Source of the DNA: Pyxicephalus adspersus | Lineage: Eukaryota; Chordata; Amphibia; Anura; Pyxicephalidae | Assembly: GCF_032062135.1 (NCBI RefSeq) | Contig: NC_092861.1 | Span: 135,991,952 to 136,055,951, forward strand | DNA length: 64,000 nt | Direction: 5' to 3' | Part shown: piece after piece, positions 11,435 through 24,212 of the stretch | Position numbering within the stretch: position 1 is the stretch's first letter | Layout: each line of letters opens with the position of its first letter | Position numbers and translations under genes: made by a program | Notes under the pieces: model-generated | Databases searched by the model: none | What the model saw: the letters and a program-made list of their open reading frames with translations, nothing else | What the model was told of the DNA's origin: nothing

Positions 11435-12338
11435 ACTGTATTGCTTAGGTGTGCTGTATTCTGTATAGAGGTTTTATGAAGTGTTTAACTGGTGCTTACT
11501 ATTTTCTTACTAATATTTTGGTAGGTGAAACAGGCTGCATACATTCATTTAAAATATTATGCTTTTTTTCAGTGATTTAAATACTGCAATCAAAATAACA
11601 ATGTTGGCACAAAACCTGCAGGAAAAAGCTAAATCACTGAATTGTATTTGTGTACAAAAAAAGTACTGTTCTTTAACACTGTAAGACAACAACAACAAAA
11701 AAAAAAAAAACACTCTCAGCAGTAGTTTATAGGAAAACAGGTGAAATTAAAAATGGGAAACTAAAATCAGGCAGGGCTTTTTTGCCTTTTTTGAAAAGAA
11801 TAGACAATGTCCCTTCTGCAAAAAAAAAACATGCTTACCTACCTAATCGCACAACTGTGAAAAAAAAAAATCTCTGATCTGTGAATGTACAGCTCAGTAA
11901 AGGATACCTGAATTCCCATGCACCTGTGCAGGACTTATGTTATGCTTTTCCAACCAATCAAGATTATTGAAGGTTAAAAACAAGGAAGAGATGAAGGAAG
12001 ATGGCAGTGCCCTGCAACAGAACAGGGACAAGCGAGCGTACTGAAAAATTTGCAATTAGGCAAGTGAGGTTTATTTTATTTCATCAGTCTTTTCTGAAAT
12101 ACAGGGTCTGCCTTATCATAATATTTTTTTTAAAAAAACGGTTTTTGTTCAACTTTTAGGACCACTTGGTAACAGAACTAACAATCTCTGCTCCTCATCA
12201 GGTTAAATTGTGATGTTTACAGTGTAGGTAATAGTGCAGCCACAGGGAAGCACGGAATAAGCAGATGATGACTGCTGCTTTAGGTCACTGCCATACTTCA
12301 AGGGCCCTGCAGATCCCAGATATTCACCTCTTGGTATA

Positions 12339-12597
12339 CAGGGTTCTCAACCAGGGTTCTGTGGATCTCTAGGATTTCTCCAGAGGTTGCAAGAGATTGT
12401 TCCATTGTTCCAGGACCAATGTCACTCATCAGAACCAGCTGCGAGACACCAATAATCTTTTTAGCTGTCTGTCATTGGAATTCAGTCCGCCACATTGTTA
12501 CCACAGGCCAATAATTGCAAGGGGACTTTTTTTCTATTTCCCTGAAGTTATTATTTTTTTCAGGGTTCACAAGTAAAAGGTTAAGAAAGGCTGGTAT
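12339..12597 (+). mobile_element. Repeat family 3 ('TTCTCAACC'), decayed copy
   Basis: It starts 'ggttctcaaccagggttctg', followed by 'tttctccagaggttgcaagag', and ends 'cacaagtaaaaggttaagaa'. Start and end are weak inverted repeats (TTCTCAACC / GGTTAAGAA). Other copies lie near 9.5, 38.2, 47.3 and 56.4 kb. Confidence 0.6.
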
Positions 12598-13163
12598 ACG
12601 TTTCTTAATCTATTAAATTTCAACCACTGAAGTGATATTTAAAGGAAAAGTAATTTGTGTCTGTCCACTATGCAAAGGGTGAAAACATTTCTGTTAACAA
12701 AGAATGCATGAACTTTGAAAACAAACAGAACACCAGACACATTTATCATCGGTAATTGCTGCTATAAAATGAATATATTCTCTGTGATAATTTTCTAAAG
12801 GGTAAATATTTCCTGTACATATAGAAACCGTATAGAATGTTCAATAACCAAGGAATCTGTTTTGTTGGTTTCCAATAAGTGACCTTGTAGCCTGCAAAAA
12901 CAGCAGGGCAAGATGTAACACAATAATAATCATTATTTATTTATTGTTCTTACTTTGTTTAGGTAACTAATAATACTATCATTGAATTTTACATATTCCT
13001 TTTTTTTGTGCAGCCTAAGTACATGGATTTTTTCGCCAAACTGATTTTACTGCAGTGCTGTGAGTAGTCTGTGATGTAAACAAACCTGAATAAACAGGAG
13101 CTCAGATTACACACACTGCTAAATGAGTCACAATTGTCTGCTAGGTATTATATAGATCTATAG

Positions 13164-13500
13164 TAAAGCTGCGTACACACTGCCAATTTTTGTCGTTGGA
13201 AAGGATCTTTTACGATCCTTTCCAACGACAAGGGAGTGCACGATGCATGAACGATGCTGTACATACAGCACCGTTCATGCTCTATGGAGAGGGGAGGGGG
13301 AGAGCGACGGAGCGGCACCCTGCTGCGCGCTCTCCCCTTCACTTTCATTACGATCGGCTGTCGTCCATCGTCCGTGGATCCGGCAGGTCGGTCGTCTGGA
13401 CGATGGACGACACCGACTGTACACACGGCAGATTTTCGCCCGATAATTGGCCGATGCCGATTATCGGGCGATAAAAATCTGACGTGTGTACGTAGCTTTA
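13164..13500. mobile_element. MITE, 'TAAAGCTNCGTACACAC' family, copy 1
   Basis: This 337-bp element runs from taaagctgcgtacacactgc to gacgtgtgtacgtagcttta, so its termini are inverted repeats. It is strongly GC-rich and full of CGAT-containing words compared with its AT-rich surroundings. Internal hairpins include 'gtcgttggaaaggatc' with its mirror. Several overlapping open frames on both strands arise from this palindromic, stop-poor composition and are not genes. Copy 2 lies at 18036. Confidence 0.85.
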
Positions 13501-13876
13501 GACTGTAAGGGGCAAAACAATGGCAGGCTTCCTCTTTAAATGCCCAGAAAGCTGACTTTTTCTAAATCAGTAAACATAAGTGACCAAAAAACTAAAATCA
13601 TTAGTCTCCTATTAACCAACAACTTCAGTCCAGGGATCTTCTTAGTGGTACTTTTTTGTCTTCAGCTAGATGTCCCCAGTCTGATGGCCAAGAATCATCA
13701 ATAAGAATCTAGGGAATCTTCAAAGCAGAACTAATTGCACATGGTATTTTCAGAGCAGCTTCCATCCAAGTACTGGCCAGTGTGTCCTATAGTGCTGCAG
13801 GGTCCACAGTCTCTGCCATTGCTCCATGACCACCACTGTCATCTTCTTCTATGGGTCTGTTTATAAAACAATTCAT

Positions 13877-14096
13877 ATGATTTATTAAAGCTCTCCACAG
13901 CTGGAGAGAATACATTTTCACCAGTGAAGCTGAGTGAGCCAGCAAACCTGGAATGGAATACTTCAAAGTCATTTGCTATTTGCTAGCAAATGTTTTGAAT
14001 CCTGGACCAGACCTATTCCAGGTTTGCTGGATCTCCCAGCTTCACCGATGAAAATGTATTCTCTCCAGCCTTGAAGAGCTTTATTAAATCAGGGCC
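13877..14096. mobile_element. Palindromic MITE, family 1, copy c
   Basis: It starts tgatttattaaagctctcc and ends gagctttattaaatcagggcc. It is 220 bp with mirrored arms (gccagcaaacctggaatgg / ccaggtttgctggatctccc). It abuts a family 2 MITE with no spacer, so one probably inserted at the edge of the other. Confidence 0.82.
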
Positions 14097-14640
14097 AGCG
14101 AATCTGCCCTTCCCTAAAACAGTCCCCACTGGGAAATCAATCACTGCCATCCAAACACATGGACCTGAAAGTGGCTCCTCCAGGGAATGTCAGATGCTGT
14201 GTAAGGTCCAGAACAGGGGTGGGCAAACTTTTTCAGTCAGGGGCCACAATCTGATAAAAAAATCTGACAGAGGAGCTAAGCCGATGGGAGAGTGGGCAGG
14301 GTTATGCCATCATGATGTCACATTCAGATCCGAGCCTGCAATGAGAGAATGGGCAGGTTGTGTGCAGGGACACAGCTCGCCCACCTCCACGAGCCGGGAT
14401 ACAAACGGGACGTGTTCAACTGCTAAGGCCTGTGTGCCACACCCCGAGCGGTGTCCTTCTCCTGATCCTGCTTGGGGTGGCACCGGCCAGAGCTGCGGAC
14501 CACCCGAAGGGCCAGAGAAACAAACTTATTAGGGGGTATACGGCCCGCGGGCCGTAGTTTGCCCATGCCTGGTCTAGAATGCCATTGATAGATTAGTGTG
14601 ATTGCATATGGCAGTTACATTCTACCGGTATTTTAGGGAT
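14097..14640. mobile_element. Palindromic MITE, family 2, split by a hAT-like insertion
   Basis: The left half (14097-14205) carries 'agcgaatctgcccttcccta', 'tgggaaatcaatcactgcca' and 'ccagggaatgtcagatgctg'. The right half (about 14580-14640) carries 'gtgattgcatatggcagtta'. In the copy at 21.0 kb the equivalent words are contiguous. The interruption is the hAT-like element at 14214-14571. Confidence 0.65.
14214..14571. mobile_element. Non-autonomous hAT-like element nested in a MITE, 358 bp
   Basis: The left end is CAGGGGTGGGCAAACT and the right end AGTTTGCCCATGCCTG, near-perfect inverted repeats. The flanking 8-mers gtccagaa (14206-14213) and gtctagaa (14572-14579) are a target duplication with one change. 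A 153-codon open frame that crosses it is not a gene. Confidence 0.88.
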
Positions 14641-17600
14641 TCCGAGATTGTATTAAGCATTCATGTACAAATAAAAACACAAAAATACAATGTCAGCTGT
14701 TGGTAAAGTTTCTTTTCTATGAGAAGAGTCTCTTCTACCAAAAGGAAATATACACAAAATAGAATTTCATTTTTCATTTGATTTTTGCCTGGGAAAATCC
14801 ACTAAAATAGAACTGACACCTCCTAACCTGCCAGCTTCACTGCTTATACAGAATATGTGAGATAAATGTCCTGACTTCCCTTTCAGGAGTACTTTGTAGT
14901 GTCTTCTCAAATCCAAAGATGATATGAGAATCTTGGGTGATTCAGATCACAATCATCTAACATCTTTATAAATGTTTTCACACAAAATATCAGCTCAAAT
15001 GTTACTCATAATTCACACACTTTTATATCTCTCTAGTCACCCTGCTGTAGACTTCCTGCATCTAGGAGGAAGCACAACAGAAATAATGAAATAGAACAAG
15101 ATAACTAAATCAGTCACTTGCAAGAGATGTTCACAGGTAAAATTGGTGCAAACCAACAACTGAGGGTAAATAATAGGGTGTAACAAAAAAATGTAAACTA
15201 TTCCTTGTGAGTGTAGGAGTTGTGTGAAGTGCTGTGACATCACTTGTTTTACTCTCTGTTTTGCTGTTTTTTGTATTTATTTGCACTCTTTTATACCTTT
15301 GGCCTAAAATATTTTTAAAAGGAAACCTGGGATGAGGGAATGATACAAGCTACCATGTTGTCATCCCTTTCTAGAATGGCTAGACTCAATACTGTCATTG
15401 TCATGGGAATGTATATTGGACCTTCCATCATCTGATCTGTCTATAGGCTTTGGGTCAGTGACACAAAAAGTAAGAAGCCAGTGTGTCTGCAAAACATTAC
15501 AGGTTTACTTGAGACGTTTTCTCTAAACTGGCATGTTAGGGTTTAAAATAACTGAAATTTAAAAAAATATGTAACTCAATGTAATATCAGAGATTTCCTC
15601 GATCTCTAAATGTGATATATTTATTATTGTTAAATGCAAGCTGCTTTATTTGTGGTACTGTATAGCCAGTTATGTAATCCAGGGCCACCAGCACGACCAT
15701 TTTCTGAGCTCCAGCGCACTCACAAAGGTGAAGATTGTATGCAGCTACATAAATATGTTCAGAAAATTGTCATTCAAAATTAACAATTCTCAATGAATGA
15801 GCAACGAATGTCATGTCCACTTGTAATGCCATGTATACAGCATTGCAGATTAGATCTACCTCTCCGCCCTCATGTTTGACCTTAATATGATAGGTATCCC
15901 CCATCTATCTGTAAGGCATCAAAGGTAGGAAGCGAAGGGCCAATTGTAGAATCCCTAGTGGGCATTGGTATTTGTATACAGTACATTATAAACACATCCT
16001 ATGATTGGGGGTCTATGGGACTTTTGGAGCAAGCTGATATAATGTACAGTTTTTGCTATGTACCTGCACCAGCATTCTACAGGTAATGCCCTTTTTAAGC
16101 AAGTATCAAATATAGAGTTTAATATTCTCATTATGCCCACTATTGCAATATTGTGACTGTCTGTAATAAACATTTTACCCACAGAGCTTCATTGCAGACA
16201 CTTTTCTACAGTGGTGGACATCGTGATGTGTGGAGTGTGCCACTGTAGGCGGACCCCTGACCCTCCCCAGCCAACAGGGCTTCCCATCGGGGCCCTAATT
16301 CAACAGAGGGTCCCAAGTCAGTTAGGCTCAGTGGAAAACTGTTGGTCACGTCCACCACTGTATAACTAATATATCTCTTCATGGAGTCGATGATCTAGAC
16401 CAGGCATGTGCAAAATCCGACCCGTCAAATATTGATACAAAATTGTCCACTAGCAAAAAAGGGTGATACTGTGCCCACTGAAATCAAATATAAGTTTTCT
16501 TTTACTTTAAGATAATGGCTTTTACACATAATTTAAATCATTTTATACAAACACTTTCATTCCATTTGACACCGGCCCGGCCCGTCTGTCAAATTTTAGA
16601 TCTCATTGTTGCCCCTAAGCCAACCCCTGACATATAATCAGTATATAGTATGAGTACAAATATTAAAAGCATAGAATAGTTCTGGCAGTCAGCGTGTTCA
16701 TGGTGCGATAGAGCTATCTGTTTTGTCATTGGGGATATGTCTTAACTTATCATATGGGTGACAATAACTATACACTGAAAGTTTTTCTCAGTTTATAGAA
16801 ATGGACAGCGTGATTTAAAATGACATGGTATCCCCAATATAATCAGAACAAATTTTTTATCCTCTGAGGAATCAGGAGTGCAGAAGAGTTCCTGATCCTC
16901 TAATCTGGGACCCCAAATATTGAAGGAATTCATAGGGCTTGGTAATAAATGGGAAGGGAGGCAAACTTGCTAACTGCCCGAACTGAATGCTTTCATAAGG
17001 GTCTAGTTAAAATTTGATTAAAAAAAATTAATCATGTACAGCTTTTGACATCACGTAATTATATTATTTACAGAATTTGTTTATTCCCAATGTTGACCTC
17101 AGAGCCACAATAAAAGTCCTGTTCCTCCTGAATAACATTATTCCTATTTTCTTTGCATGGCAGTTCTAGCTTTTCATTCTTATTTGACAGTAACTTAGCT
17201 GTTAGCCCTAAAAAATTATATATTTCTGCTTTTCTGCATCCCTCCCCATTATTTTAGCAGAAATACATACTTTCTGGGAAAGTTCTTAAGAAGGGAAATT
17301 TGGAAATCCAGATGACCCAACCTTTGATAAACCATGTGACCCAAAGTTGATTTTTGTAGACACCATCGTTAGCAGTACCATTGTTGATGGTATATAATTA
17401 TGTTGGAAAATAAAAAAAACCAAACCTGTGAAATAAAACAAAAGTTTAAACTTAATTAAGCATTAACCCATTAAGCATTAATGACATGAAATTATCAGAA
17501 TCATTTTGTTTTTTAATATACAGTAAAATTCCAGTCATTTCATTTTGTGATTTTGCAGTACTTTACAATAATTATTAATTCTGTAATGTAATGAATAAGC

Positions 17601-18035
17601 AATAAAAAAAGTCACTGCTATTGTCAAAGTTAAAATTAATCTTTCCTTTTTGCTGACTGAATGCATCCTATGAGGTTAATTATTCTTCGTATTTGAAGTC
17701 CTTGCCCATCTATACTGACTTTATGAGTGTGCACCAAGCCTTGCTTAACCTTTTCTTGTCCTGGGAAGAGAAGTTTAAATGTAAACCACAAGCAAATGAA
17801 AATGTTTTCTTTCTTTTGTGGTCAGTTATATGTCATTAAAAAAATGTTATGTGTTGTATAAAATCTAAAAAATCTAGTTGTACTACTTGTAGTAAACTGA
17901 ACTGAAAATATGAGATCAGCCCTACATGAACTCTGTGTAGATTAAAGAACAATACTGCTATGTCATGAAGGTGTTCTGTAGTCCAACACATTTATTGTCC
18001 GGAAGTGACAACATATAGTACAATAAGTGTGTTAC
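14641..18035. other. Intergenic AT-rich DNA with faint repeat traces
   Basis: No gene was recognised. A possible decayed hAT fragment covers about 16403-16625; it begins caggcatgtgcaaaatccga and contains a 'ggcccggcccgtctgtcaaa' stretch. The remainder shows nothing I can name. Confidence 0.4.
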
Positions 18036-18465
18036 TTAAGGTGCGTACACACTTCCAATTTTTATCGTTCCAATCGAACGACGAACGATCGATTGGGCAA
18101 AAAATCGTTCGTAAAAAAGTAACCAACGACGCCGACGAACGAGGAAAATTGTTGGAAACGAACGACCGGACCGGCGGATCGGATTGGGCGACGATCGTTG
18201 AACATCGTTCGTGTGTACGGTCGTTCGTTGATCGTCCATGTTCAGAGCATGCGTGATGAACGAACGTCCGTTCACTTTCCTGTCGTGCACATAGTTCCTC
18301 TATCGCTTAAACGATCGTATCTATTGTGTGTACAATATCTACGAACGATCGTGTCGTTACCTCTCTGTGCAGGATCGGTGCTATACGATCGTTCGTATAT
18401 ATCGTGCAGGAACGTTCGTCGTTCGTTTTCCGACGATAATAATTGGAAGTGTATACGTAGCTTTA
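18036..18465. mobile_element. MITE, 'TAAAGCTNCGTACACAC' family, copy 2
   Basis: The termini ttaaggtgcgtacacacttc and agtgtatacgtagcttta mirror each other, followed inward by ccaatttttatcg / cgataataattgg. The interior is packed with CGAACGATCGTTCG-type short palindromes. The 430-bp span has the same terminal consensus as the copy at 13164. Open frames within it, on both strands, are composition artefacts. Confidence 0.85.
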
Positions 18466-18559
18466 CACATCACTGGGTAAAATGAAAAGGAAAATAATGC
18501 CTGAAAAAAGTCAAACTTCAGTAAAGATAAACAAAGAAGCTCTAAACACATAGCACTGA

Positions 18560-18665
18560 TCTGCTCTATGGAGAGGGTAGGGAGAGGGAAAAGGGAGCGG
18601 CACCCTACTGTGCTCTCCACTAACTGAGTAAACATCGGCCATTCCCGATCGGTTATTCATCGATA
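18560..18665. repeat. Internal fragment of the 'GCGTACACAC' MITE family
   Basis: 'ctctatggagagggtaggga' and 'gagcggcaccctactgtgct' closely match the interior of the copy at 13280-13340 (ctctatggagaggggaggg, gagcggcaccctgctgcgcg). It lies 95 bp beyond the second full copy and has no termini. Confidence 0.6.
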
Positions 18666-21022
18666 CACAATGGTGAATTAATAAACAACCTCAGGGGAAC
18701 AGCTGCCCCACATTTAAAAACTGGTGAGCTGCAATATATTACACTTTTGTTCTTGTGTTTAGACATTAAAAGTGGACCTAAAATAATGCTTTATATAAAA
18801 AAACCTTTTTATTTATAAGTTTTTTCGATTTTCTTATTGCAACACCCTTTTTTCTTCTCTTCTTTTATTTTTCTGCTTCTATTGGCTGTTGTTTGTCAAG
18901 GGTGGAGCTATGCTTGACAACCACTAGCCAATAAAAGTGCTTCCCACTGTATTAACAACTGGCAGAGAAGTGTTGTTATAGTAAACAGCAGGGGCAGCTC
19001 CCAGTGACTGGTGATTGTCAGAGAATGTTCCCTGCTGAAAAAAAACAAATATCGGATGTGAATTCAAAACAACATTATTATCTTCAACTGATATTAGAAT
19101 CAAATCTAAATAAAGTTGTTAGAGGTAGTAAACCAGGTAAACAATGTCAGAGAGATTTTGTTATTTCAATTGAAATATTACCACATCATTATTATTATTA
19201 TTACACAGTATTTATATAGTGCCATCATATTACGCAGCGCTGTACAAAGCCCATAGTCATGTCACTAACTGTCCCTCAATGGGGCTCGCAATCTAACGGC
19301 CCTACCATAGTCATATGTCATTATTATAGTCTAAAGACAATATTTTGGGGAGTCGCAGAAGCTTTAAAGGCCACAACACCTACCTCTGACCCACCATGAT
19401 GCCCACATTGCACAAAAAATGGGCATGACTGCACTATTGTTCATACTGTTGTTATTGTATATTTGTTAACACTATACCAATCCCAAAATAATGGTATGTA
19501 CTAATCCCAAATGATTGATATGTACTGATCCCAAAATATTAATACGTACCCAAAATGTGAAAAATGTGCATACTATGCATTTAAAAGCAGTTTTTGGTAC
19601 CATTGTGAATGAATAGCAACCCAGTTCCCGAACACAGATTCATTGCCATTTGGGGTAACCAGAACATGCAAATGTGTGTATTATCACAATGAGCTAGAAG
19701 GAACAAGCACAAATAAAGATTTCTCCTCAATTTCAGTCTTGGTGAAATGCCTTTATCAGACAGGAGGAGGAGAAAGCTATACCAGGAACAGATACACAAA
19801 TACAAATCTGACAGCAGTCTAACTTTTTTTTTTATGAAAAGCGACATTTTTTTCCCCCCAAATAAGCTTTATTAAAGATAAAAAAAAATCATAGTATTCA
19901 CAATATTGTGGTATACAGCATGTAATACTTTCCTTTTACAGCTCTTCAATAAATGAACAAGTATCTTAAATTTGCAAACATAAGGTTATGGCATCACCAA
20001 AACATGACACTTTTTATCACTATTTACTGATCATGATTACTGTAGCATGAGGGGATGAAGCAGATGCCGGGGTGCATCCTATGCCAGAGTAGTTCTTATC
20101 TTTTTTTGTCCCTATTCAATCGCTTATAATATCAGCAAAGAGGGATTGGAATGTGTGAGTGGATCGAAAATGTAGCCAGCAAGCCCATGCGCAATAGAAT
20201 TGGGTGATGCCATCTTTAGATTGGTGGATAAGTTCTTTCATCTCTGCTATCCTACCTGATATTTTTTATTCTGTCTTTCTTCCCAGCGGCATGCATGTTT
20301 ATGAGCATTTTGTTGTATTAACATACATTGTGCATGCAATGGCAGTTTTTATTAGGCTGCCATTCACCTGCTTGAGGCAAAAACCGCACCTAAACCAGTT
20401 TTGGGAAGGTAGCACTAATGTATGTAAATGATGATAATCCAACATATTTTTAGTTACCCCTGCAAACACTGGAAGTAAAGAAATAATTCCAGGGACATAT
20501 ATAGATTTAATAAACAGTTGTGAAACTAGCCTGCAACTATAAGCCATTGTATTCTGCCGCTCATCAGGTTTCAGAGAATGTATTTTGTTGGGGATCGGGG
20601 GTCAGTATATTGTATATTTTTGCATGAGTGTGCAAAACTAAAAAAGAAAAGGCAATAGGAGTCTGGCAGCAAAAGGGTTACAATATTCATGTTTGTGACA
20701 GGTTCAGTTTATTGTAAATTTACATCTTATCACAAAAAACTCATGCAGGCATTTGCATGTTATAAGAAGTTCAGTAAGATATCTTTATTCATTGTAAATC
20801 TGCAGCTTTCTTTAAACGAAGGTTTTTGTCCAGGAACTTTCTGCAATGGAGTGACAACAGTAGCACAGAAAGTGGGTAAAGAAGGCTGAAGTAGATCAGC
20901 GGCGCTGAGAGGCAAAAAACTTTACAAATCGTTACCGTATTTATATTTTATTTTCATTTAGGGAAACACTATTACCCCACACCATGAGGATCCCCGGACC
21001 TTGGCCAGGGTACTATGTGCTT
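18666..21022. other. Intergenic DNA, mostly unclassified
   Basis: No gene was seen. It contains an ATT run (19186-19204) that heads a reverse LINE-tail repeat (next entry). It also holds a 'aaaagtggacctaaaa' word at about 18768 that recurs at 57398, probably an old dispersed repeat. Confidence 0.4.
19170..19330 (-). mobile_element. LINE 3'-tail-like repeat, reverse orientation
   Basis: The reverse complement ends in 'acagcgctgcgtaatatgat', 'ggcgctatataaatactgtg' and (AAT)n, the same 3' signature as the L2-like copies. Upstream it has 'ttagattgcgagccccattg', a different body. It is probably a sister family using the same 3' end. Confidence 0.55.
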
Positions 21023-21220
21023 GGGGTCTATTAATAAAGCAGCGAATCTGTCATTCCCTGGTGGAAAATCAATTACTGCCATTGAAACACATGGACCTGG
21101 AAGAGTCTCCACCAGTCTTCTTTAAGGTCTTAAATTTTCATTCTTCAGCCATTGTTAAATCAGCCTGATTGCACATGGCAGTGATATTCTCCACCAGGGA
21201 ATGTCAGATTCACTGCTTTC
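21023..21220. mobile_element. Palindromic MITE, family 2, copy at 21 kb
   Basis: It starts ggggtctattaataaagcag. The arms are 'gtcattccctggtggaaaat' and 'attctccaccagggaatgtc', and the centre has 'acacatggacctgg'. It ends in 'cagattcactgcttt'. This is the most complete member of the family here. Confidence 0.78.
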
Positions 21221-21328
21221 TCAAGAGCTCTAGGAGTTTGTGTTTCCCTCCCCCTCTTTGTGTGGTGGTTTATCTGGGCATTCTGGTTTGCATATTCCAA
21301 AAACAGGCTAATGCCTTAAAAAAAAAAC

Positions 21329-21648
21329 TGGCCTCAGACTTTTGGTTAGACCGCGGCTCTGACCAATTAACCCCCACAGTGGGGTCAGGAGAAGGACCCC
21401 ACTTGGGGGAGCGCACCGATCAGAGCCTCGGACCATGTCTCCCGTACACATTGCAGGCTCATGGCAGTGGATGGGCTGTGTCTCTGGAGGTCTGTGACTG
21501 CAATGGGGGAGTGGGCGGGTTCTGGCATCATGACGTCACTCTGGGGGAAGTTTCTTGCTCTTTGAGTGACACATGACTCCCCGTAAATGTGCGGTCCAGG
21601 GTCTGTGCATTTAGTGCTCTTTGAGCTCCAAAAGGTTGGGGACCACTG
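21329..21648. mobile_element. Decayed hAT-like element related to the 8.8 kb copy
   Basis: The right end is 'aaggttggggaccactg'. The interior matches the copy at 8804 ('ggcatcatgacgtcactctg', 'ggggaagtttc', 'ctctttgagtgacac'). The left terminus is eroded, so the left boundary is approximate. The open frame that runs through it is not a gene. Confidence 0.6.
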
Positions 21649-21839
21649 CTATAAATACATATTAAAAAAAGGAAAAATAGGAGAGGGCAATTTCAGATGA
21701 GTCCCCCTCGCCGACCACAGAGGGCGAAAAAAGAGTTTGCAGGCCCCGACCGCCTGGCGGTTCCAGAAGGTCAGGTTCATAGGAGTGGGTATTCTCCCTG
21801 GGCGTCCCCCCTGCCACAAAAAAAAAAAATAGTAATTGA

Positions 21840-22190
21840 TAGAAATAAAATTTGATGACTTGATAGAAAAATACTCCCCCAGACGCTCTCTCTGCTTCTC
21901 CAATGACCTACAACTGACTTCCCCATCGCAACTCTCTGGAAAGGTCTTCCTCTTCCTATTCGGCTTGCTCCTACTTTCTTATTTAAAAGAACATCCCAAA
22001 CCCATTTTTTCAAACTTGCCTACCCATCTTCTTTTGTCACTACTTCCCACAACCACAAATCTCCCCTCCTATTGTATGTTAATTCCCCCATTTCCTAGAT
22101 TGTAAGCTCTTCAGGGCAGGGTCCTCTCCTCCTCCTGTGTCACTGCCTTTATTCGTCTGTCATTTGCAACCCCTATTTAAGGTACAGGGT
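21840..22190 (+). mobile_element. L2-like LINE 3' fragment
   Basis: 'actctctggaaaggtcttcc' and 'cggcttgctcctactttctt' correspond to the WNGLP...RLVP reverse-transcriptase C-terminus. The 3' UTR follows, with 'attgtaagctcttcagggca' and 'tttgcaacccctatttaagg'. The terminal ggcgctatataaat block is missing, so it is 3'-truncated or diverged. Confidence 0.7.
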
Positions 22191-23015
22191 GATGGGATCT
22201 CACCAGCACAGTCTCAGAGGAATTTGAAAACCAAAACCCAGTGCTTAGATATGCTCATCAAAATGCACAATATCAGCTAATTTTACACAAATAAAAAAGA
22301 TATCAGGAACTGAATGTAGCATTGTTTATTGTTGCGATAAAAATTACTTGTTAATAGATAAAGATATGGTAATGAACAAAGAGTCCAATCATTGACTATT
22401 CCTGGATATCAGGGACTGCGTCACCTATAACTTTTGCATGTTGACACTCAACAAGTCTCATCAGAGGCTTCTTTGGGTTGGGTTCCCATGAATGAGGACT
22501 GAACACAACCCGTCATCAAGGAACAACCCCTTTGCTTTGGTATTCAATGTGTTTGTGCACGCTTCAGTTCTATGTAGGTTCAGGTGAGATAAAACAAGAA
22601 TGGCTAACAGTTGTGTCTCAACAAGCACACATATTTTACATGCTCATGCACATGTTTGGCTGCTACATGTTGCTGCAGAGGTGGGGAAATCTATGTAAAC
22701 ATCCAGAACAATATATTTCCATACATTTCGCTATGCTAATCCTGGTCGGTGGCTGCTGTTAAAGTGCATGTAAACCCTAACAAATGATTTGCTCCATTTC
22801 CATCTGCCTAAAATAATAATATTATGTTTGTTATATCATTTCAATAAGTGGCAAAAATAAACATGTTGGTTTTGCTATAAATCTTGTGAGCTGATAACTT
22901 CCTGCTCTGTCTACTTGTGCACTTGTGCAAGTAAAAGGAAGAGGAGGGGAGGGGATAGGGATACCTTTGTGTTTTTCGTAATCCATCAAAAGTAGTGACA
23001 CGACATGGTTTATAA
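22191..23015. other. Intergenic DNA, no gene recognised
   Basis: A 'taaagtgcatgtaaacccta' word near 22762 looks like an old frog-type dispersed repeat. No exon or RNA was seen. Confidence 0.35.
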
Positions 23016-24212
23016 TTCAAAACTGGAAATGCTAATCAGAGTTTTTTTAATATATTAGAGCAGAGGATACTTCTCCGGCTATTAATTACGAAGCACACAA
23101 GGCGACTATTAGAGGAGAACTTATTAAGACAGGGTCCGGTTTAAAGTAAAAAATTGAAAACAAACTCAAAAAATGTGATGCTATTCTACTTCAATGTAAA
23201 GGTAATGCAAAATCGGACCTTCGTCCTCAAATTGAAAAACCTGCACAGAGGCCAATTTACTACTTACCACGAGGACAGAAAAATCTCTTCGGTGGGGTGC
23301 CCATAAATTTTTTACTTGAAGTGATAAACCAGGTAGATTATTAGCCAACAAACTTAATCCTTTGGGGAAAATGCACACTTTTCCCAAAATTAAGGTAAAG
23401 GATGGTAGACTGACCCAGAACCCTGTCAACATTATGAAAGAATTTCAAGCTTTCTTTGATCAACTTTATGGTGCAGTAGAAAAGTGGGGTAGTTTAGAGG
23501 CGGAGCAATTTTTTATAGAGATTGTCATCCCCAAGGTAAGGAGGAAGAACAAAGAACTGTTGGAAAAGTGATTTACTACAGAGGAAACCCTAAAAGTTCT
23601 CAAACTTCTCAAATCTAACAGCGCACCTGGTCTGGATGGCTTTTCTAATATTTATTTTAAAATTTTTGGGTCAAGATTAGTCCCACATCTAATAGGGTGT
23701 TTTTATTATATAAGGGACAGTAACACTTTGCTTCCTGATGCAAACATAGCATTCATTATTGTCATCCCCAAACCGGGTGAAGATCCAACTAAAGTTCCCA
23801 ACTATAGACGAATTTCACTATTTAACTGTGATCTTAAAATATTACTGAAATCTTAGCTACGCGTCCGGACCAGGAGGGATTTTTACAACACAGACGAACC
23901 CTGGACCAAACAAGAAGGTCTATTGACCTTATTTCATTACTGCATACTAATTGGGACCAAGGCCCTAAAAGGGAAACCATCCTGTTGTCTTGGGATTTAC
24001 AGAAGGCCTTTAATAGTCTGTCATGGCAATATTTATTTCACCTATTGGACAAAATGGGGTTTGGGCCATATTTCACTAATCTATTGAAAGCCCTATACGA
24101 CATGCTCACAGCTAGAATTTCGTTGGGGGTCATCTCTCTCCACTTATAGCTATTAAGAAAGGCACTAGAGCATGGCTGTCCTCTCTTTTCCTTGCTGTTT
24201 GGCCATAGCCAT

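Noticed and set aside
13148..13508. Five overlapping open frames on both strands
   Set aside because: They fall in a CG-rich palindromic MITE with few stop codons; the symmetry produces them.
14071..14532. Plus-strand 153-codon open frame
   Set aside because: It crosses the junction of two MITEs and a hAT-like insertion, so it cannot be an ancestral gene.
21169..21576. Plus-strand 135-codon open frame
   Set aside because: It spans a family 2 MITE and a hAT-like element; there is no protein resemblance.
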